Assembly: GCA_023460795.1 (NCBI GenBank)
Contig: JAEWPC010000090.1
Span: forward strand, 124,001 to 188,000
Direction of reading: 5' to 3'
DNA from: Bacillota bacterium
Lineage (GTDB): Bacteria; Bacillota; Bacilli; Paenibacillales; Paenibacillaceae
Length of the DNA stretch: 64,000 nucleotides
Part shown: one piece after another, positions 1 to 8,351 of the stretch
Layout: each line of letters begins with the position of its first letter
Numbering within the stretch: position 1 is the first letter of the stretch
The notes under the pieces: model-generated
The model's input: the letters and a program-made list of their open reading frames with translations, nothing else
Told to the model about the DNA's origin: nothing
Databases searched by the model: none
Program-made: the position numbers and the translations under genes

Positions 1-87
1 ATGTGAAATAATGAACAATCTACAACAACGATTGCCGAACTTCCTGCGTCGTTCGATACTCAGCTTGGGCACGGTTAGGCCGCGCTG

Positions 88-288
88 CGCTTCCTTCTCC
101 CATCCAGACTGTAACTGTCGGTCCCGGAATTGCACCGGGTCCACCGCATCGCCACTCCGCCGGTAGGCCGGTAAGAGCGATGACGGGTCACGGACTGACG
201 GCTCGCGCGGTCTGAGCTTCCCGTAAGAAGCATCTTGCGCGGCCGATCACCGCCGGTGGGGAATTTCGCCCCGCCCCGAAGGTAAGCA
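88..288 (-). promoter_or_regulatory. FMN riboswitch (RFN element) of the riboflavin operon
   Basis: On the minus strand the sequence has the conserved blocks of an FMN aptamer in the right order: a 5' block with CTTCGGGGCGGGGCGAAATT, then CCCCACCGGCGGTGAT, a variable arm, CCCGGTGCAATTCCGGGACC, and a 3' block with ACAGTTACAGTCTGGATGGG. FMN binding to such leaders ends transcription early or hides the ribosome binding site. The controlled gene lies beyond position 1. From the Bacillus order ppiB then rib operon it is most likely ribD, but a ribU transporter cannot be excluded. ORFs running through this stretch are not genes. Confidence 0.95.
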
Positions 289-302
289 ACTGATTGAGTG
301 AA

Positions 303-331
303 AGTGTACCATCCCGCCTTATAAATTGCAA
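303..331 (-). promoter_or_regulatory. SigA promoter of the FMN riboswitch leader
   Basis: Minus-strand TTGCAA (326-331) and TACACT (303-308) are separated by exactly 17 bp and stand about 15 bp upstream of the first conserved riboswitch block, as expected for a vegetative promoter that starts the leader transcript. Confidence 0.75.
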
Positions 332-365
332 TATATTGCACTCCGACGGAGGAAGGACGAACATA

Positions 366-393
366 AACAATAAACCTCCTCCTTCGGGAGAAG
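366..393 (-). terminator. Probable terminator after ppiB
   Basis: Minus-strand RNA can form a 7-bp stem (CTTCTCC with GGAGGAG, one G-U pair) closed by a CGAA loop and followed by GTTTATTGTTT. It lies 40 bp after the ppiB stop codon and just before the riboswitch promoter. The U-tract is imperfect. Confidence 0.5.
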
Positions 394-432
394 ATCCCGG
401 AAGTAAGAGGTTCTGCAGCTCCGCGAAGCCGA

Positions 433-864
433 TTATACGTCGCGGACTTGGATCGATTGAATCTTGTCTTGCCCTTTGAACGCATCGACATGCTCCATAC
501 CGGATTTGACCTTCCCGAATACGGTGTGCACGCCGTCCAGATGCGGTTGAGGCTTGTAGCAAATATAGAATTGGCTGCCGCCCGTGTTCGGGCCGCGATG
601 CGCCATCGCCAGGCTGCCGCGCTCATGCTTGTTCTTGTTATGCTCGCAAGGGATCGTGTAACCCGGTCCGCCCGTTCCCGTGCCGTGCGGGCAGCCGCCC
701 TGCGCGACGAAACCCGGAATGACGCGATGGAACACGCCGTCGTTGTAGAATCCTTCGTTCGCCAGCTTCTCGAAGTTGGCTACCGTATTCGGAGCGTCCT
801 GATCGAACATCTCGAGTACGATTTCTTTGCCGTCAGGCAACGTAATGACTGCTTCCTTGGCCAA
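433..864 (-). CDS. ppiB: Peptidyl-prolyl cis-trans isomerase, cyclophilin type
   Basis: A 143-residue single-domain cyclophilin, the usual size for bacterial PpiB. It catalyses cis-trans isomerisation of proline peptide bonds and assists folding in the cytosol; no signal peptide is present. Visible motifs are FHRVIPGFVAQGG (about residues 45-57, containing the catalytic Arg), GSLAMA and GSQFYI (about 82-98), and the late HLDGVHTVFGKV block with the tryptophan position replaced by His. The start is TTG, preceded by AAGGAGA at 8-nt spacing. The gene follows lysA by 35 bp in the same direction, as in Bacillus subtilis. Confidence 0.95.
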   Translation of the reverse strand: MAKEAVITLPDGKEIVLEMFDQDAPNTVANFEKLANEGFYNDGVFHRVIPGFVAQGGCPHGTGTGGPGYTIPCEHNKNKHERGSLAMAHRGPNTGGSQFYICYKPQPHLDGVHTVFGKVKSGMEHVDAFKGQDKIQSIQVRDV

Positions 865-899
865 TGTGAACTCTCCTTCGCATCCGCGGCTTCGATCGA

Positions 900-2231
900 T
901 TACTTGGATACCGCTTGCTTGCGCAGGCGTTCCGGAATCATATCGTTGCCGACGATGTCCTTATACGATTCGCGAGCGACGACCAGATCCGCCTTGCCGT
1001 CTTTCACGAAGACGACGGCCGGACGGCGAATGCGGTTGTAGTTGCTCGCCATCGCATAATTGTACGCACCCGTGCAGAAAACCGCAAGCAGGTCGCCGGA
1101 TTTGACGGTCGGGAGGTTCAGGTCCCAGATCAGCATATCGCCGCTTTCGCAGCATTTGCCGGCTACGGATACGACTTCCTCGCACTTGTCGTTCACGCGG
1201 TTGGCGAGAACGGCTTCGTATTTGGACTCGTAGAGAGCAGGGCGCGGGTTGTCCGTCATACCGCCGTCGACGGCGATATATTTGCGCACGCCCGGAATTT
1301 CCTTGCTCGTGCCGACCGTATACAGCGTCGTTCCGGCGTCGCCGACGATGCTGCGGCCCGGTTCGATCCAAATCTCGGGCAGCGGGAAGTCCGCGCCTTT
1401 GCAAGTCGTCAGAACGGCGTCAGCGATCGCTTGCACGTAAGTGCCGAGCGGCAACGGGGTGTCGCCTTCGACGTAGCGGATGCCGAAGCCGCCGCCCAGG
1501 TTAAGTACGGTGAACGTATAGTTCAGTCTGTCGCGGATTTCGACCGCGAAGCCCGCAACCTTCTCGAACGCCATCTTGAAGCCTTCGACTTCGAAAATTT
1601 GAGAGCCGATATGCGAATGTACGCCGAGCAGCTTCAGGTTCGGCTGCGCGATCGCGGCTTCGACCGCTTTGAACGCCGTGCCGTTGCTAAGGTCAAACCC
1701 GAACTTCGAATCTTGCTGTCCGGTGGAAATATAGTCGTGCGTATGCGCTTCTACCCCCGGCGTAATGCGGAGCAGCACGTTTACGGTTTTGCCTTTGTCG
1801 GCTGCAAGCGCGTTCAGCAGCTGCAGCTCGATGAAGTTGTCGACGACGAAGCATCCGATGTTGGCGTCGAGCGCCATGTTGATTTCCTCAGGCGTCTTGT
1901 TGTTGCCGTGGAAGTGAATACGCTCCGCGGGGAAGCCCGCTTGCAAAGCGGTATAAAGCTCGCCGTCCGATACGACGTCGAGGCTCATGCCTTCTTCTTC
2001 CGCCACGCGGCACATCGCCATGACGCAGAACGCTTTGGAAGCGTACGCGACTTGGTGGCGCAATCCCGTCTTGCGGAATGCCTCCATAAATTCGCGCGCG
2101 CGCTGGCGCACGAGTTCTTCGTCTACAATATAGAGAGGCGTGCCGAACTCTTTGGCGAGGTCGGTTACGTCGCAGCCTCCGATTTCAAGATGACCCTTGC
2201 TGTTGATTTTGCTCGTCCCATGCAAAAACAT
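900..2231 (-). CDS. lysA: Diaminopimelate decarboxylase
   Basis: 443 residues. PLP-dependent fold-type III decarboxylase that converts meso-diaminopimelate to L-lysine, the last step of lysine synthesis. Visible are the PLP lysine segment YASKAF (about 63-68), HGNNKT (about 109-114), the HSHIGSQI block (about 203), the GGGFG phosphate-binding loop (about 245) and the catalytic CESGDML segment (about 358). The ATG start has AAAGGGGAA upstream. A TATACT -10-like hexamer lies in the 131-bp gap after spoVAF, so lysA may have its own promoter. No lysine riboswitch is visible in that gap. The position between spoVAF and ppiB matches Bacillus. Confidence 0.97.
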   Translation of the reverse strand: MFLHGTSKINSKGHLEIGGCDVTDLAKEFGTPLYIVDEELVRQRAREFMEAFRKTGLRHQVAYASKAFCVMAMCRVAEEEGMSLDVVSDGELYTALQAGFPAERIHFHGNNKTPEEINMALDANIGCFVVDNFIELQLLNALAADKGKTVNVLLRITPGVEAHTHDYISTGQQDSKFGFDLSNGTAFKAVEAAIAQPNLKLLGVHSHIGSQIFEVEGFKMAFEKVAGFAVEIRDRLNYTFTVLNLGGGFGIRYVEGDTPLPLGTYVQAIADAVLTTCKGADFPLPEIWIEPGRSIVGDAGTTLYTVGTSKEIPGVRKYIAVDGGMTDNPRPALYESKYEAVLANRVNDKCEEVVSVAGKCCESGDMLIWDLNLPTVKSGDLLAVFCTGAYNYAMASNYNRIRRPAVVFVKDGKADLVVARESYKDIVGNDMIPERLRKQAVSK

Positions 2232-2362
2232 ATGCGATTCCCCTTTGTCTCATTTTCCGGCGTTGGAGCATCCTGTCCGGACTTGCGCGAATTATCCTGA
2301 GTATAGCCGAAAAACACGCGCGGGGAAATGGAGATTTTGCCACAACATTTGCATTAATGTCT

Positions 2363-3961
2363 TTATGACGGTTGCTTGCGGCTGTCGAGCGTTCTGTAGA
2401 TGGACAATCTCTTTTTGTTGGACGCGAGCGGACGCCGCAGGAGCACCGACAGCAGCCCGCGCCCGTTAAACGGAAGCAGCGGCCACAAATACGGAGCGTT
2501 GAACGACCTCTCGACGGCCAAATAGACGAACACGAACGTCGTTCCAAGCACGAACCCGATATTGCCCATTAAAAAGACGGCGAGCAGCAGTCCGATTCGG
2601 ACGATCCGGTTGGCAAGTCCCAGCTCGTAGCTCGGCGTGGCGAACATTCCGATCGCCGACACCGCCATATAGAGAATGACTTCGTTGATGAACAAGCCCG
2701 TCTTGACCGCGATATCGCCGATCAGAATCGCCGATAACAGGGTCATCGCCGTCACGAGCGGCGCCGGCGTATGAACGGCCGCAAGCCTTAGCAGATCGAC
2801 GCCGATCTCCGCGATGAGAAACTGCAGGATGAGCGGAATTCTGCCCGTCTGATCGGCGCCGACGAACGCCAGCCATTCGGGTCGCATAAAAGCGTTCTGG
2901 CTGAGCAGGTACCATAGAGGCATTAAGAACAACGAGGCGGTAATGCCGATAAAACGAATCCAGCGCAAGTACGTGCCCATGAACGGATTCTGTCGGTTTT
3001 CCTCCGCATGCTGGATGAGATCGAAGAACGTCGTCGGCAGCAGCATCGCGCTTGGCGAAGTGTCTACAATGACCGCGACGCTCCCGTTCAACAATTGGGC
3101 GGCGACGACGTCCGGCCGCTCGGTATAACGGACAAGAGGGAACGGGCTCCATGCGCCCTTCACCGTCATTTCCTCCAGCTCCTTGTCGGCAAGAGGCAGG
3201 CCGTCGATGTCTATCGCCTTAATCTTATCGCGAATCGATTCGATCAACTGTGGGTTCGCGATATCCTGAATGTATCCGATGCACAAGTCCGTCTGCGTCC
3301 GCCGCCCGACCTGCATCATCTCGAAGCGAGCCTTCGGATCGCGCAGCCGTCTTCGGATCAAAGCTACGTTCGTGATCAGCGTTTCGGTAAACCCGTCTTG
3401 GCTGCCCCGGACGACTTTCTCAAGCGACGGCTCCCCCGGCGTACGGGCCGGATATTGCTTGGCGTCGATAAGCAGCACTTCGCTTTGCCCGTCGACGAAG
3501 AACGCCGTATTGCCCGCCAGCACCTGATCGATCATTTTCCGGAACGAGGACGTAACCTGTACTTGGATCGCGGGAACGTAGTGCTCGAGAAAAGCGTGGA
3601 GCGCATCGTGGCTCATGTTGCCCGGTTCAAGGTAAGTGAGCCGCTTCAAGATTTCGGTCAATGAAGCGTCCTTAGCGAATACGCTAAGGAACAGCAGGGC
3701 GATCGAACGGTCTCCGACAGCCATCTCGCGCACGGTAACCTCGAAGCTCTTCTCGAACCCGATCGCTTCCTTCAAAGCTTCCTTGAAAGCTTCCATTCGG
3801 TCGGGTATCCGATCCTCTTCGTTATCCGCGCCTCGCTGTTTCGGCTTGACGCCTTGGTCGCTCTTCTTGCGTTCGACCGGAGCCTGTTCCCGATTCGGCT
3901 CGGGCATCCCGAGTACGCCGTCATGCATGAAATCCATGCTGTCGTGTTCCGTCGTTTCCAT
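2363..3961 (-). CDS. spoVAF: Stage V sporulation protein AF (GerA-family membrane protein)
   Basis: 532 residues with the GerA/SpoVAF family layout: a charged N-terminal tail, a soluble domain (about 60-300, including GSQDGFTETLITNVALIRRR and the TPSAMLLP-like segment) and a membrane region (about 340-490). The family resembles the A subunit of spore germinant receptors. SpoVAF is reported to sit in the inner spore membrane and support germination. Start ATG with GAGGAGGAACGT upstream. It lies 25 bp after spoVAB and before lysA. The spoVAC, AD and AE genes that normally precede it are absent here. Confidence 0.93.
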   Translation of the reverse strand: METTEHDSMDFMHDGVLGMPEPNREQAPVERKKSDQGVKPKQRGADNEEDRIPDRMEAFKEALKEAIGFEKSFEVTVREMAVGDRSIALLFLSVFAKDASLTEILKRLTYLEPGNMSHDALHAFLEHYVPAIQVQVTSSFRKMIDQVLAGNTAFFVDGQSEVLLIDAKQYPARTPGEPSLEKVVRGSQDGFTETLITNVALIRRRLRDPKARFEMMQVGRRTQTDLCIGYIQDIANPQLIESIRDKIKAIDIDGLPLADKELEEMTVKGAWSPFPLVRYTERPDVVAAQLLNGSVAVIVDTSPSAMLLPTTFFDLIQHAEENRQNPFMGTYLRWIRFIGITASLFLMPLWYLLSQNAFMRPEWLAFVGADQTGRIPLILQFLIAEIGVDLLRLAAVHTPAPLVTAMTLLSAILIGDIAVKTGLFINEVILYMAVSAIGMFATPSYELGLANRIVRIGLLLAVFLMGNIGFVLGTTFVFVYLAVERSFNAPYLWPLLPFNGRGLLSVLLRRPLASNKKRLSIYRTLDSRKQPS

Positions 3962-3986
3962 ACGTTCCTCCTCGATTTCGTTGAAT

Positions 3987-4412
3987 CTAAGGTTGCAGCC
4001 ATAGCCAATCCACGAGCGAGCCCGTCAATTTGCCAAGCACGAGCGCAAGCAGCAAAGAGAATAGGTAAGGCTTCAGTCTCAGCCGCTTCGCTAAGATCGG
4101 CAGTACGTTCAGCACTTCGGTCAGCGCCGCGGCGAACATGCCCACGAATAAGCCTTGGAATATAGCGGGAATGAGCAGCACCGCTTTCGGCAATGCGAAG
4201 CCCCAGCCGAACAGATCGGCCGAGCTCCAATAGACCGCTCCGGCCAGAATTCCGGACTCGAACCATGCGGAACGCCGGTATGCCCGCGTAAGCTGGACAA
4301 GCCTCGGGATCAAGTCGAGCACGATGAGCAACGCGACGAAGGCGCTGCCCACCGTAAATCCGCCGGCGAAGCTGATCAGGACGAGCACGATACCGTGGAA
4401 AGCGTCAATCAC
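3987..4412 (-). CDS. spoVAB: Stage V sporulation protein AB
   Basis: 141 residues, about the family length, with four or five hydrophobic segments (about 5-33, 53-75, 77-100 and 115-135). It matches the SpoVAB family in starting with a hydrophobic helix rich in Gly (ISFAGGFTVGSAFVALL) and in its place directly after spoVAA. Its start overlaps the end of spoVAA by 8 nt, so translation is probably coupled. SpoVA proteins form the channel that moves dipicolinic acid into and out of the spore; the exact part played by AB is unknown. Confidence 0.9.
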   Translation of the reverse strand: MIDAFHGIVLVLISFAGGFTVGSAFVALLIVLDLIPRLVQLTRAYRRSAWFESGILAGAVYWSSADLFGWGFALPKAVLLIPAIFQGLFVGMFAAALTEVLNVLPILAKRLRLKPYLFSLLLALVLGKLTGSLVDWLWLQP

Positions 4413-5058
4413 GCCGATCCCCTGCCCGCATCTCGAGCTGTTCGTGTTTTTTGCGGTATTCCTCGGTGATCACGTAGTGGTTGACGCTCTCCTGATACAT
4501 GAACATCTCGACTTCGAGCGGATTCGGCTCGTCGTTCAGCTTCCGGCGAAGCAGGCGATTGAAGAACAGCAGCATCCCCATCCCTACGCCGATCGAATAA
4601 GGGACTTGAAATAGCCAGGGGTGTACGGTCGGCTTGCCGGTGATGAGCTCGGTAATTCGTTTCTGCACGGCCGGCATATTGACGTCGGCATGGAAGTTCA
4701 TCATCGCCATGCCCGATCCGAAGAATAGCAGAATCCAGGCGGTGACGAGCAGCCATCGGCGAGGCTTCACTTCGCCGGAAGCGACGATCTCGAGCAGCAC
4801 GTGCGGCTCCCCGAACGTCTCGATCATGATGCCGGGCTCGGCCTCGCGAATCGCTTTGACGATCTGCAGCATATCGATGACGAGCAAGTTGCCGTCCTGC
4901 TCCGTGACGCGATGCAGCGGAAGCCGCATCAGCCGATGTTCCAATCGCGGATCGACGACGATACGAGCGACGTCGCCGAGCGTAACGACGGTTCCGGGCT
5001 TCACGACCGCGCGCCTTCTCATGCGGACGTAGACGATGTCAGGTTCCAGTTGTTCCAT
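4405..5058 (-). CDS. spoVAA: Stage V sporulation protein AA
   Basis: 217 residues from the ATG at 5058, chosen because GGGGAGGGAG lies just upstream; a longer frame to 5118 has no such site. The protein has a soluble N-terminal half (about 1-120, with VYVRMRRR and VVTLGDVARI) and two membrane segments (about 122-145 and 172-190), the SpoVAA layout. It is the first gene of the spoVA locus, expressed in the forespore in Bacillus under SigG. Here it is followed only by spoVAB and spoVAF. Confidence 0.92.
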   Translation of the reverse strand: MEQLEPDIVYVRMRRRAVVKPGTVVTLGDVARIVVDPRLEHRLMRLPLHRVTEQDGNLLVIDMLQIVKAIREAEPGIMIETFGEPHVLLEIVASGEVKPRRWLLVTAWILLFFGSGMAMMNFHADVNMPAVQKRITELITGKPTVHPWLFQVPYSIGVGMGMLLFFNRLLRRKLNDEPNPLEVEMFMYQESVNHYVITEEYRKKHEQLEMRAGDRRD

Positions 5059-5079
5059 CGGCTCCCTCCCCTTTTGGGG

Positions 5080-5086
5080 TAGTATG
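5080..5086 (-). promoter_or_regulatory. Possible SigG -10 element of spoVAA
   Basis: Minus-strand CATACTA at 5080-5086 matches the SigG -10 consensus (CATWHTA), and the transcript would begin about 15 nt before the spoVAA ribosome binding site. No good -35 match lies at the expected spacing, so this is tentative. Confidence 0.35.
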
Positions 5087-5155
5087 CCCATAATGCAAAA
5101 AAGACCCGTACGTGGCAAGCGCTCTGTAGCAACTGAAACTCTTTCCGGCCGCTGT

Positions 5156-5204
5156 TGTATCCAACAATTTCTGACTTATCCATCAAGGATAATTGTCGGA
5201 TACA
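5156..5204 (+). repeat. Imperfect inverted repeat between sigF and spoVAA
   Basis: Arms TGTATCCAACAATT (5156-5169) and AATTGTCGGATACA (5191-5204) are complementary at 13 of 14 positions, with a short internal ATCC/GGAT stem. The element lies in the 225-bp gap between sigF and spoVAA and is not followed by a T-run on the minus strand, so it is not a normal terminator. Confidence 0.75.
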
Positions 5205-5283
5205 AAGGCGGGCGTAAACTCCTCCAAGAGTTTCGTTGCTTTCGAGCTCCATCCCGTTCGGGTCTTCTCCTGACAACTGACTA

Positions 5284-6042
5284 CTACTGCGCGATTTGGT
5301 TCTTAATCGATTGTAAAATCTTCTTCTCCAGCCGACTGACCTGGACTTGGGAGATGCCTAGGCGGCCGGCGACCTCGGATTGCGTCTGGTCGCGGAAGTA
5401 CCGAAGATAGACGATCAATCGCTCGCGTTCGCTGAGGCCTTGGATCGCTTCGGTCAGCGCGAGCTTGTCGAACCATTTCTCCTGCGATTCGTCGGCGATT
5501 TGATCCATGAGCGTGATCGGATCGCCGTCGTTCTCGAATACGGTCTCGTGGATCGACGCGGGCGGCTTGTTCGCCTCTTGCGCGAAGACGATTTCCTCCG
5601 GCGTCACGCCGAGTTCCTCTGCGACTTCGCCGATCGTAGGCCCGCGTCCGAGCCGCTTGGAAAGCTCGTCCTTCGCTTTGCGGACGCGGTTCGCCATCTC
5701 CTTGAGCGACCGGCTGACTTTAAGCGTCCCGTCGTCCCGAAGAAAACGCTGGATTTCGCCGATAATCATCGGGACGGCGTACGTGGAAAATTTGACGTCG
5801 TAAGATAGATCGAATTTATCGACGGACTTAAGCAGTCCGATGCAGCCGATTTGGAATAGATCGTCGCTGTCGTAACCCCGGTTCGCGAACCGTTGGACGA
5901 CCGACCATACCAACCTGATATTGCTGTTCACGAGCGTGTCGCGCGCGGTTACATCTCCGGATTGACTGAGCGCAATCAAGCGCTTGACTTCGCTGTCATC
6001 CAAGTAAGCCGGCGGAGACGAACGCTTCCACTCCAGTTCCAT
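5284..6042 (-). CDS. sigF: RNA polymerase sigma-F factor (forespore)
   Basis: 252 residues, the normal SigF length. Region 2 contains NIRLVWSVV, DLFQIGCIGL and YAVPMIIGEIQRF (about 40-100); region 3 follows, and region 4 has SERERLIVYLRYF and an HTH ending QVSRLEKKIL (about 200-248). SigF is the first compartment-specific sigma factor of sporulation, active in the forespore once released from SpoIIAB. It is third in the spoIIAA-spoIIAB-sigF operon, 25 bp after spoIIAB. An AGGGG site lies 8 nt before the ATG. Confidence 0.97.
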   Translation of the reverse strand: MELEWKRSSPPAYLDDSEVKRLIALSQSGDVTARDTLVNSNIRLVWSVVQRFANRGYDSDDLFQIGCIGLLKSVDKFDLSYDVKFSTYAVPMIIGEIQRFLRDDGTLKVSRSLKEMANRVRKAKDELSKRLGRGPTIGEVAEELGVTPEEIVFAQEANKPPASIHETVFENDGDPITLMDQIADESQEKWFDKLALTEAIQGLSERERLIVYLRYFRDQTQSEVAGRLGISQVQVSRLEKKILQSIKNQIAQ

Positions 6043-6067
6043 GCCTCCAACCCCTGCCGCACGGTTA

Positions 6068-6511
6068 TTAATTGAACAACGCTTTTTTGGACTCGATCCG
6101 CTTTTTCATCCGGAGCTTCGTACCGCTATGACTCGTCTCGACCTCGAACGCGTCCATGAAGTTCTCCATAATCGTAAAACCCATTCCCGAACGCTCCAGC
6201 TCCGGCTTGGACGTGTACAAAGGCTGGCGAGCCAGCTCCACGTCCTCGATGCCTCCGCCTTCGTCGGATATCGTTAAGCTTAACGTATCGCCGTCGATGG
6301 TCGCTTCGACGGTTACCGTGCCATGCTCGCTGCCGTTATAGCCGTGGATGATCGCGTTCGTAACCGCTTCGGATACGACCGTCTTAAGCTCGTCTAACTG
6401 CTCCATCGTCGGATCGAGCTGCGTCACGAACGCCGCGACCGTAATGCGGGCGAACGATTCGTTCTCGGAACGGCTGGCGAACGCCAGCTTCATGTAGTTG
6501 TGTCCGCTCAT
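6068..6511 (-). CDS. spoIIAB: Anti-sigma F factor and serine kinase
   Basis: 147 residues with a GHKL-type ATP-binding fold. The N box ELKTVVSEAVTNAIIHGY (about 41-58), the G1 box DEGGGIEDV (about 81) and the G2 region SGMGFTIMENFMD (about 105-118) are intact. SpoIIAB binds and silences SigF and phosphorylates SpoIIAA on a serine. Its ATG overlaps the spoIIAA stop (ATGA), and GGAGG lies 7-8 nt upstream, so the pair is translationally coupled. Confidence 0.97.
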   Translation of the reverse strand: MSGHNYMKLAFASRSENESFARITVAAFVTQLDPTMEQLDELKTVVSEAVTNAIIHGYNGSEHGTVTVEATIDGDTLSLTISDEGGGIEDVELARQPLYTSKPELERSGMGFTIMENFMDAFEVETSHSGTKLRMKKRIESKKALFN

Positions 6512-6861
6512 GAGACGACCTCCAGACTGGCGATCGCCGAGCGTTCGGTCTCGTACACCGATAAAATTTTGAACAAGCCGGACAATTCGAACAAGCGCTT
6601 CACGCTCGTTTGGATGTCGCTGATGACCATTTTGCCGCCGCGGCTCTTCACCAGCTTGTATCGTCCAAGGATCACGCCCAGACCGGAGCTGTCCATGAAT
6701 TGCAAATCCTTCAGGCTTAGCACGACGTGATCGCAGCGCCCCCGAAGGATGGCGTCCTCCATCTTGAACCTGACGACGTCAGCGGTATGATGATCCAACT
6801 CTCCTCTAAGCCGAACGATCAATACGTTGCGGTGCTGCTCCAGCTCGACCTGTAAGCTCAT
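6508..6861 (-). CDS. spoIIAA: Anti-anti-sigma F factor
   Basis: 117 residues from the ATG at 6861 (AAAGGGG 8 nt upstream); the longer frame to 6939 would include the SigH promoter. It has a STAS domain with the phosphorylated-serine motif DSSGLGVILGRY (about 56-67). In its unphosphorylated form SpoIIAA releases SigF from SpoIIAB. It is first gene of the spoIIA operon and lies 140 bp downstream of dacF. Confidence 0.97.
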   Translation of the reverse strand: MSLQVELEQHRNVLIVRLRGELDHHTADVVRFKMEDAILRGRCDHVVLSLKDLQFMDSSGLGVILGRYKLVKSRGGKMVISDIQTSVKRLFELSGLFKILSVYETERSAIASLEVVS

Positions 6862-6899
6862 GCGCTTTTCCCCTTTCGCTGCATTAGCTGCATGGTCAC

Positions 6900-6929
6900 C
6901 AATTCTACGAAAGGCTCTCCCTTTCCTGC
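6900..6929 (-). promoter_or_regulatory. SigH promoter of the spoIIA operon, with 0A-box-like sites upstream
   Basis: Minus-strand GCAGGAAAG (6921-6929) and GTAGAATTG (6900-6908) are 12 bp apart. Each matches 8 of 9 positions of the SigH consensus (RNAGGAWWW, RNNGAATWW). Just upstream lie TGTCGGA (6932-6938), TGTCGTG (6953-6959) and TGTCGCG (6962-6968), which resemble the Spo0A box TGTCGAA. This is the arrangement known for spoIIA in Bacillus. Confidence 0.8.
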
Positions 6930-7001
6930 CCTCCGACAAAACTAGAAGCTACGCACGACAACGCGACAAAAAACGCTAGCGCCGCGTGGATCGTTATTCC
7001 G

Positions 7002-8201
7002 TCAATCTGCCATGAACAGCTTGCCCGTCGCCCGCTTGAACAGCTTCCACCAGCCCGCGCGGTTGACGGCCACCGGCGATTCCACCGGGAATTCCTTGAT
7101 GACCTCGTTGTTGCGATACACGACCAGCTTGCCGACCGGATCTCCCGCCTGTAAAGGCGCTTGGATGCGATTCAGGACGAGTTCATGGCGGATGCCTTTG
7201 CCGGCGTCGCCTTTGCGCAGGAGAATGCTGTACGAGTGTTTGGCGACGAGAGGCACTTTCTGCGTTGCGCCCTTCTCGATCGTAAACTCTCCGATGGCGT
7301 CGCCTTTTTTGTAGATCGGGACGTTCGTATATTGGGCGAAAGCGTAATCGAACAGATGAGACACTTCCGCGTTGCGGGATTTCGTATTCGGTTCTCCCAT
7401 GACGACCGCGATCAATCTTAGATTATCCCTGCGGGCCGTTGCCGACAGGCAAAACTTCGCTTCGTTCGTATAACCGGTCTTCAGACCGTCCGCGCCATGA
7501 TAGAACCGAACCAGCTTGTTCGTGTTGACGAGCCAGAACGGTTTCTCGCTTGTTTTGCGCAAGTGGTCTTGATAGAGTCCCGTATATTTCGTGATACCTT
7601 CGTACTTCAGCAGCTCCCGGGACATAAGCGCGATATCGTGGGCGGAAGAGACGTGTCCTGCGGCAGGAAGACCGTTGCAATTCTCGAACCTCGTATTTTT
7701 CATTCCTAATTGCGCCGCTTTGTCGTTCATCATCGCCACGAATTGCTGCTCGCTGCCAGCGAGCTTCTCCGCCAACGCAACCGAAGCATCGTTGCCCGAA
7801 GCCAGCGCGACGCCTTTGAGCATGTCGTCGACGCTCATCTCTTCTCCTGGTTCGAGGAAAATCTGCGATCCGCCCATGGACGCGGCATATTCGCTCGTCT
7901 GCACTTTGTCTGTCAGCTTCAGGCGTCCCTCATCGATCGCTTCCATCACGAGCAGCATCGTCATGATTTTCGTAATGCTGGCCGGCGGCAGCTTAGCATT
8001 GCTGTTCTTCTCGTAAATGACGGTGCCGCTGTCCGCATCCATCAGAATAGCGGATTTGGCGTTAGCGGCTAGATTGGCAATCGGCCCCGTCGCCTGTCCT
8101 TTCCCCTCCTCCGCCCAAGCCGCGGACGGCAATAGAAGCAGCGCGGCCAGCGCGACGACGAATCCTCGGTACCCTCTTACGCGAAATCGGCTTGCGTTCA
8201 A
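7002..8201 (-). CDS. dacF: D-alanyl-D-alanine carboxypeptidase (sporulation, DacF type)
   Basis: 399 residues from a TTG at 8201, preferred because AGAGGAGAG stands 6-7 nt upstream; the ATG at 8234 has only a weak site. A signal peptide is clear (VVALAALLLLPSAAWA). Penicillin-binding motifs are intact: SITK (SxxK), SGN in ALASGNDASV and KTG in GLKTGYTNEA, followed by the PBP5-type C-terminal domain and an amphipathic membrane tail. The enzyme trims D-alanine from peptidoglycan stem peptides. Its place upstream of spoIIAA is the dacF position of Bacillus, where SigF controls it. Confidence 0.94.
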   Translation of the reverse strand: MNASRFRVRGYRGFVVALAALLLLPSAAWAEEGKGQATGPIANLAANAKSAILMDADSGTVIYEKNSNAKLPPASITKIMTMLLVMEAIDEGRLKLTDKVQTSEYAASMGGSQIFLEPGEEMSVDDMLKGVALASGNDASVALAEKLAGSEQQFVAMMNDKAAQLGMKNTRFENCNGLPAAGHVSSAHDIALMSRELLKYEGITKYTGLYQDHLRKTSEKPFWLVNTNKLVRFYHGADGLKTGYTNEAKFCLSATARRDNLRLIAVVMGEPNTKSRNAEVSHLFDYAFAQYTNVPIYKKGDAIGEFTIEKGATQKVPLVAKHSYSILLRKGDAGKGIRHELVLNRIQAPLQAGDPVGKLVVYRNNEVIKEFPVESPVAVNRAGWWKLFKRATGKLFMAD

Positions 8202-8309
8202 TGATGGCTCTCCTCTCGGCCGGTTGACGGCCATGTTGTCTGAACTTCTTCTCTTCAGTCTTTCCTACCGGAATGAAATATATTCCAAACCCTGACTCTG
8301 CCGGAGCAG

Positions 8310-8340
8310 AAAAAAGCCGACCTCCTCAGGGAGATCGGCT
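8310..8340 (-). terminator. Rho-independent terminator
   Basis: Minus-strand GCCGATCTCC / GGAGGTCGGC hairpin with a CTGA loop followed by TTTTTT. It lies 12 bp after the small zinc-ribbon gene, which therefore probably forms a single-gene transcript. Confidence 0.9.
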
Positions 8341-8351
8341 GGCTTGGAGCG

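Noticed and set aside
75..626. Minus-strand ORFs over the FMN riboswitch
   Set aside because: They overlap highly conserved riboswitch blocks and the ppiB gene; no start signals.
915..2300. Large plus-strand ORF antisense to lysA
   Set aside because: A shadow frame caused by high GC third positions in lysA; its product has no recognisable family.
2232..2362. Possible lysine riboswitch before lysA
   Set aside because: The gap of 131 bp is too short and none of the conserved aptamer blocks were seen.
5019..5276. 85-codon minus-strand ORF between sigF and spoVAA
   Set aside because: It contains the inverted repeat and the presumed spoVAA promoter, overlaps the spoVAA start and has no ribosome binding site.
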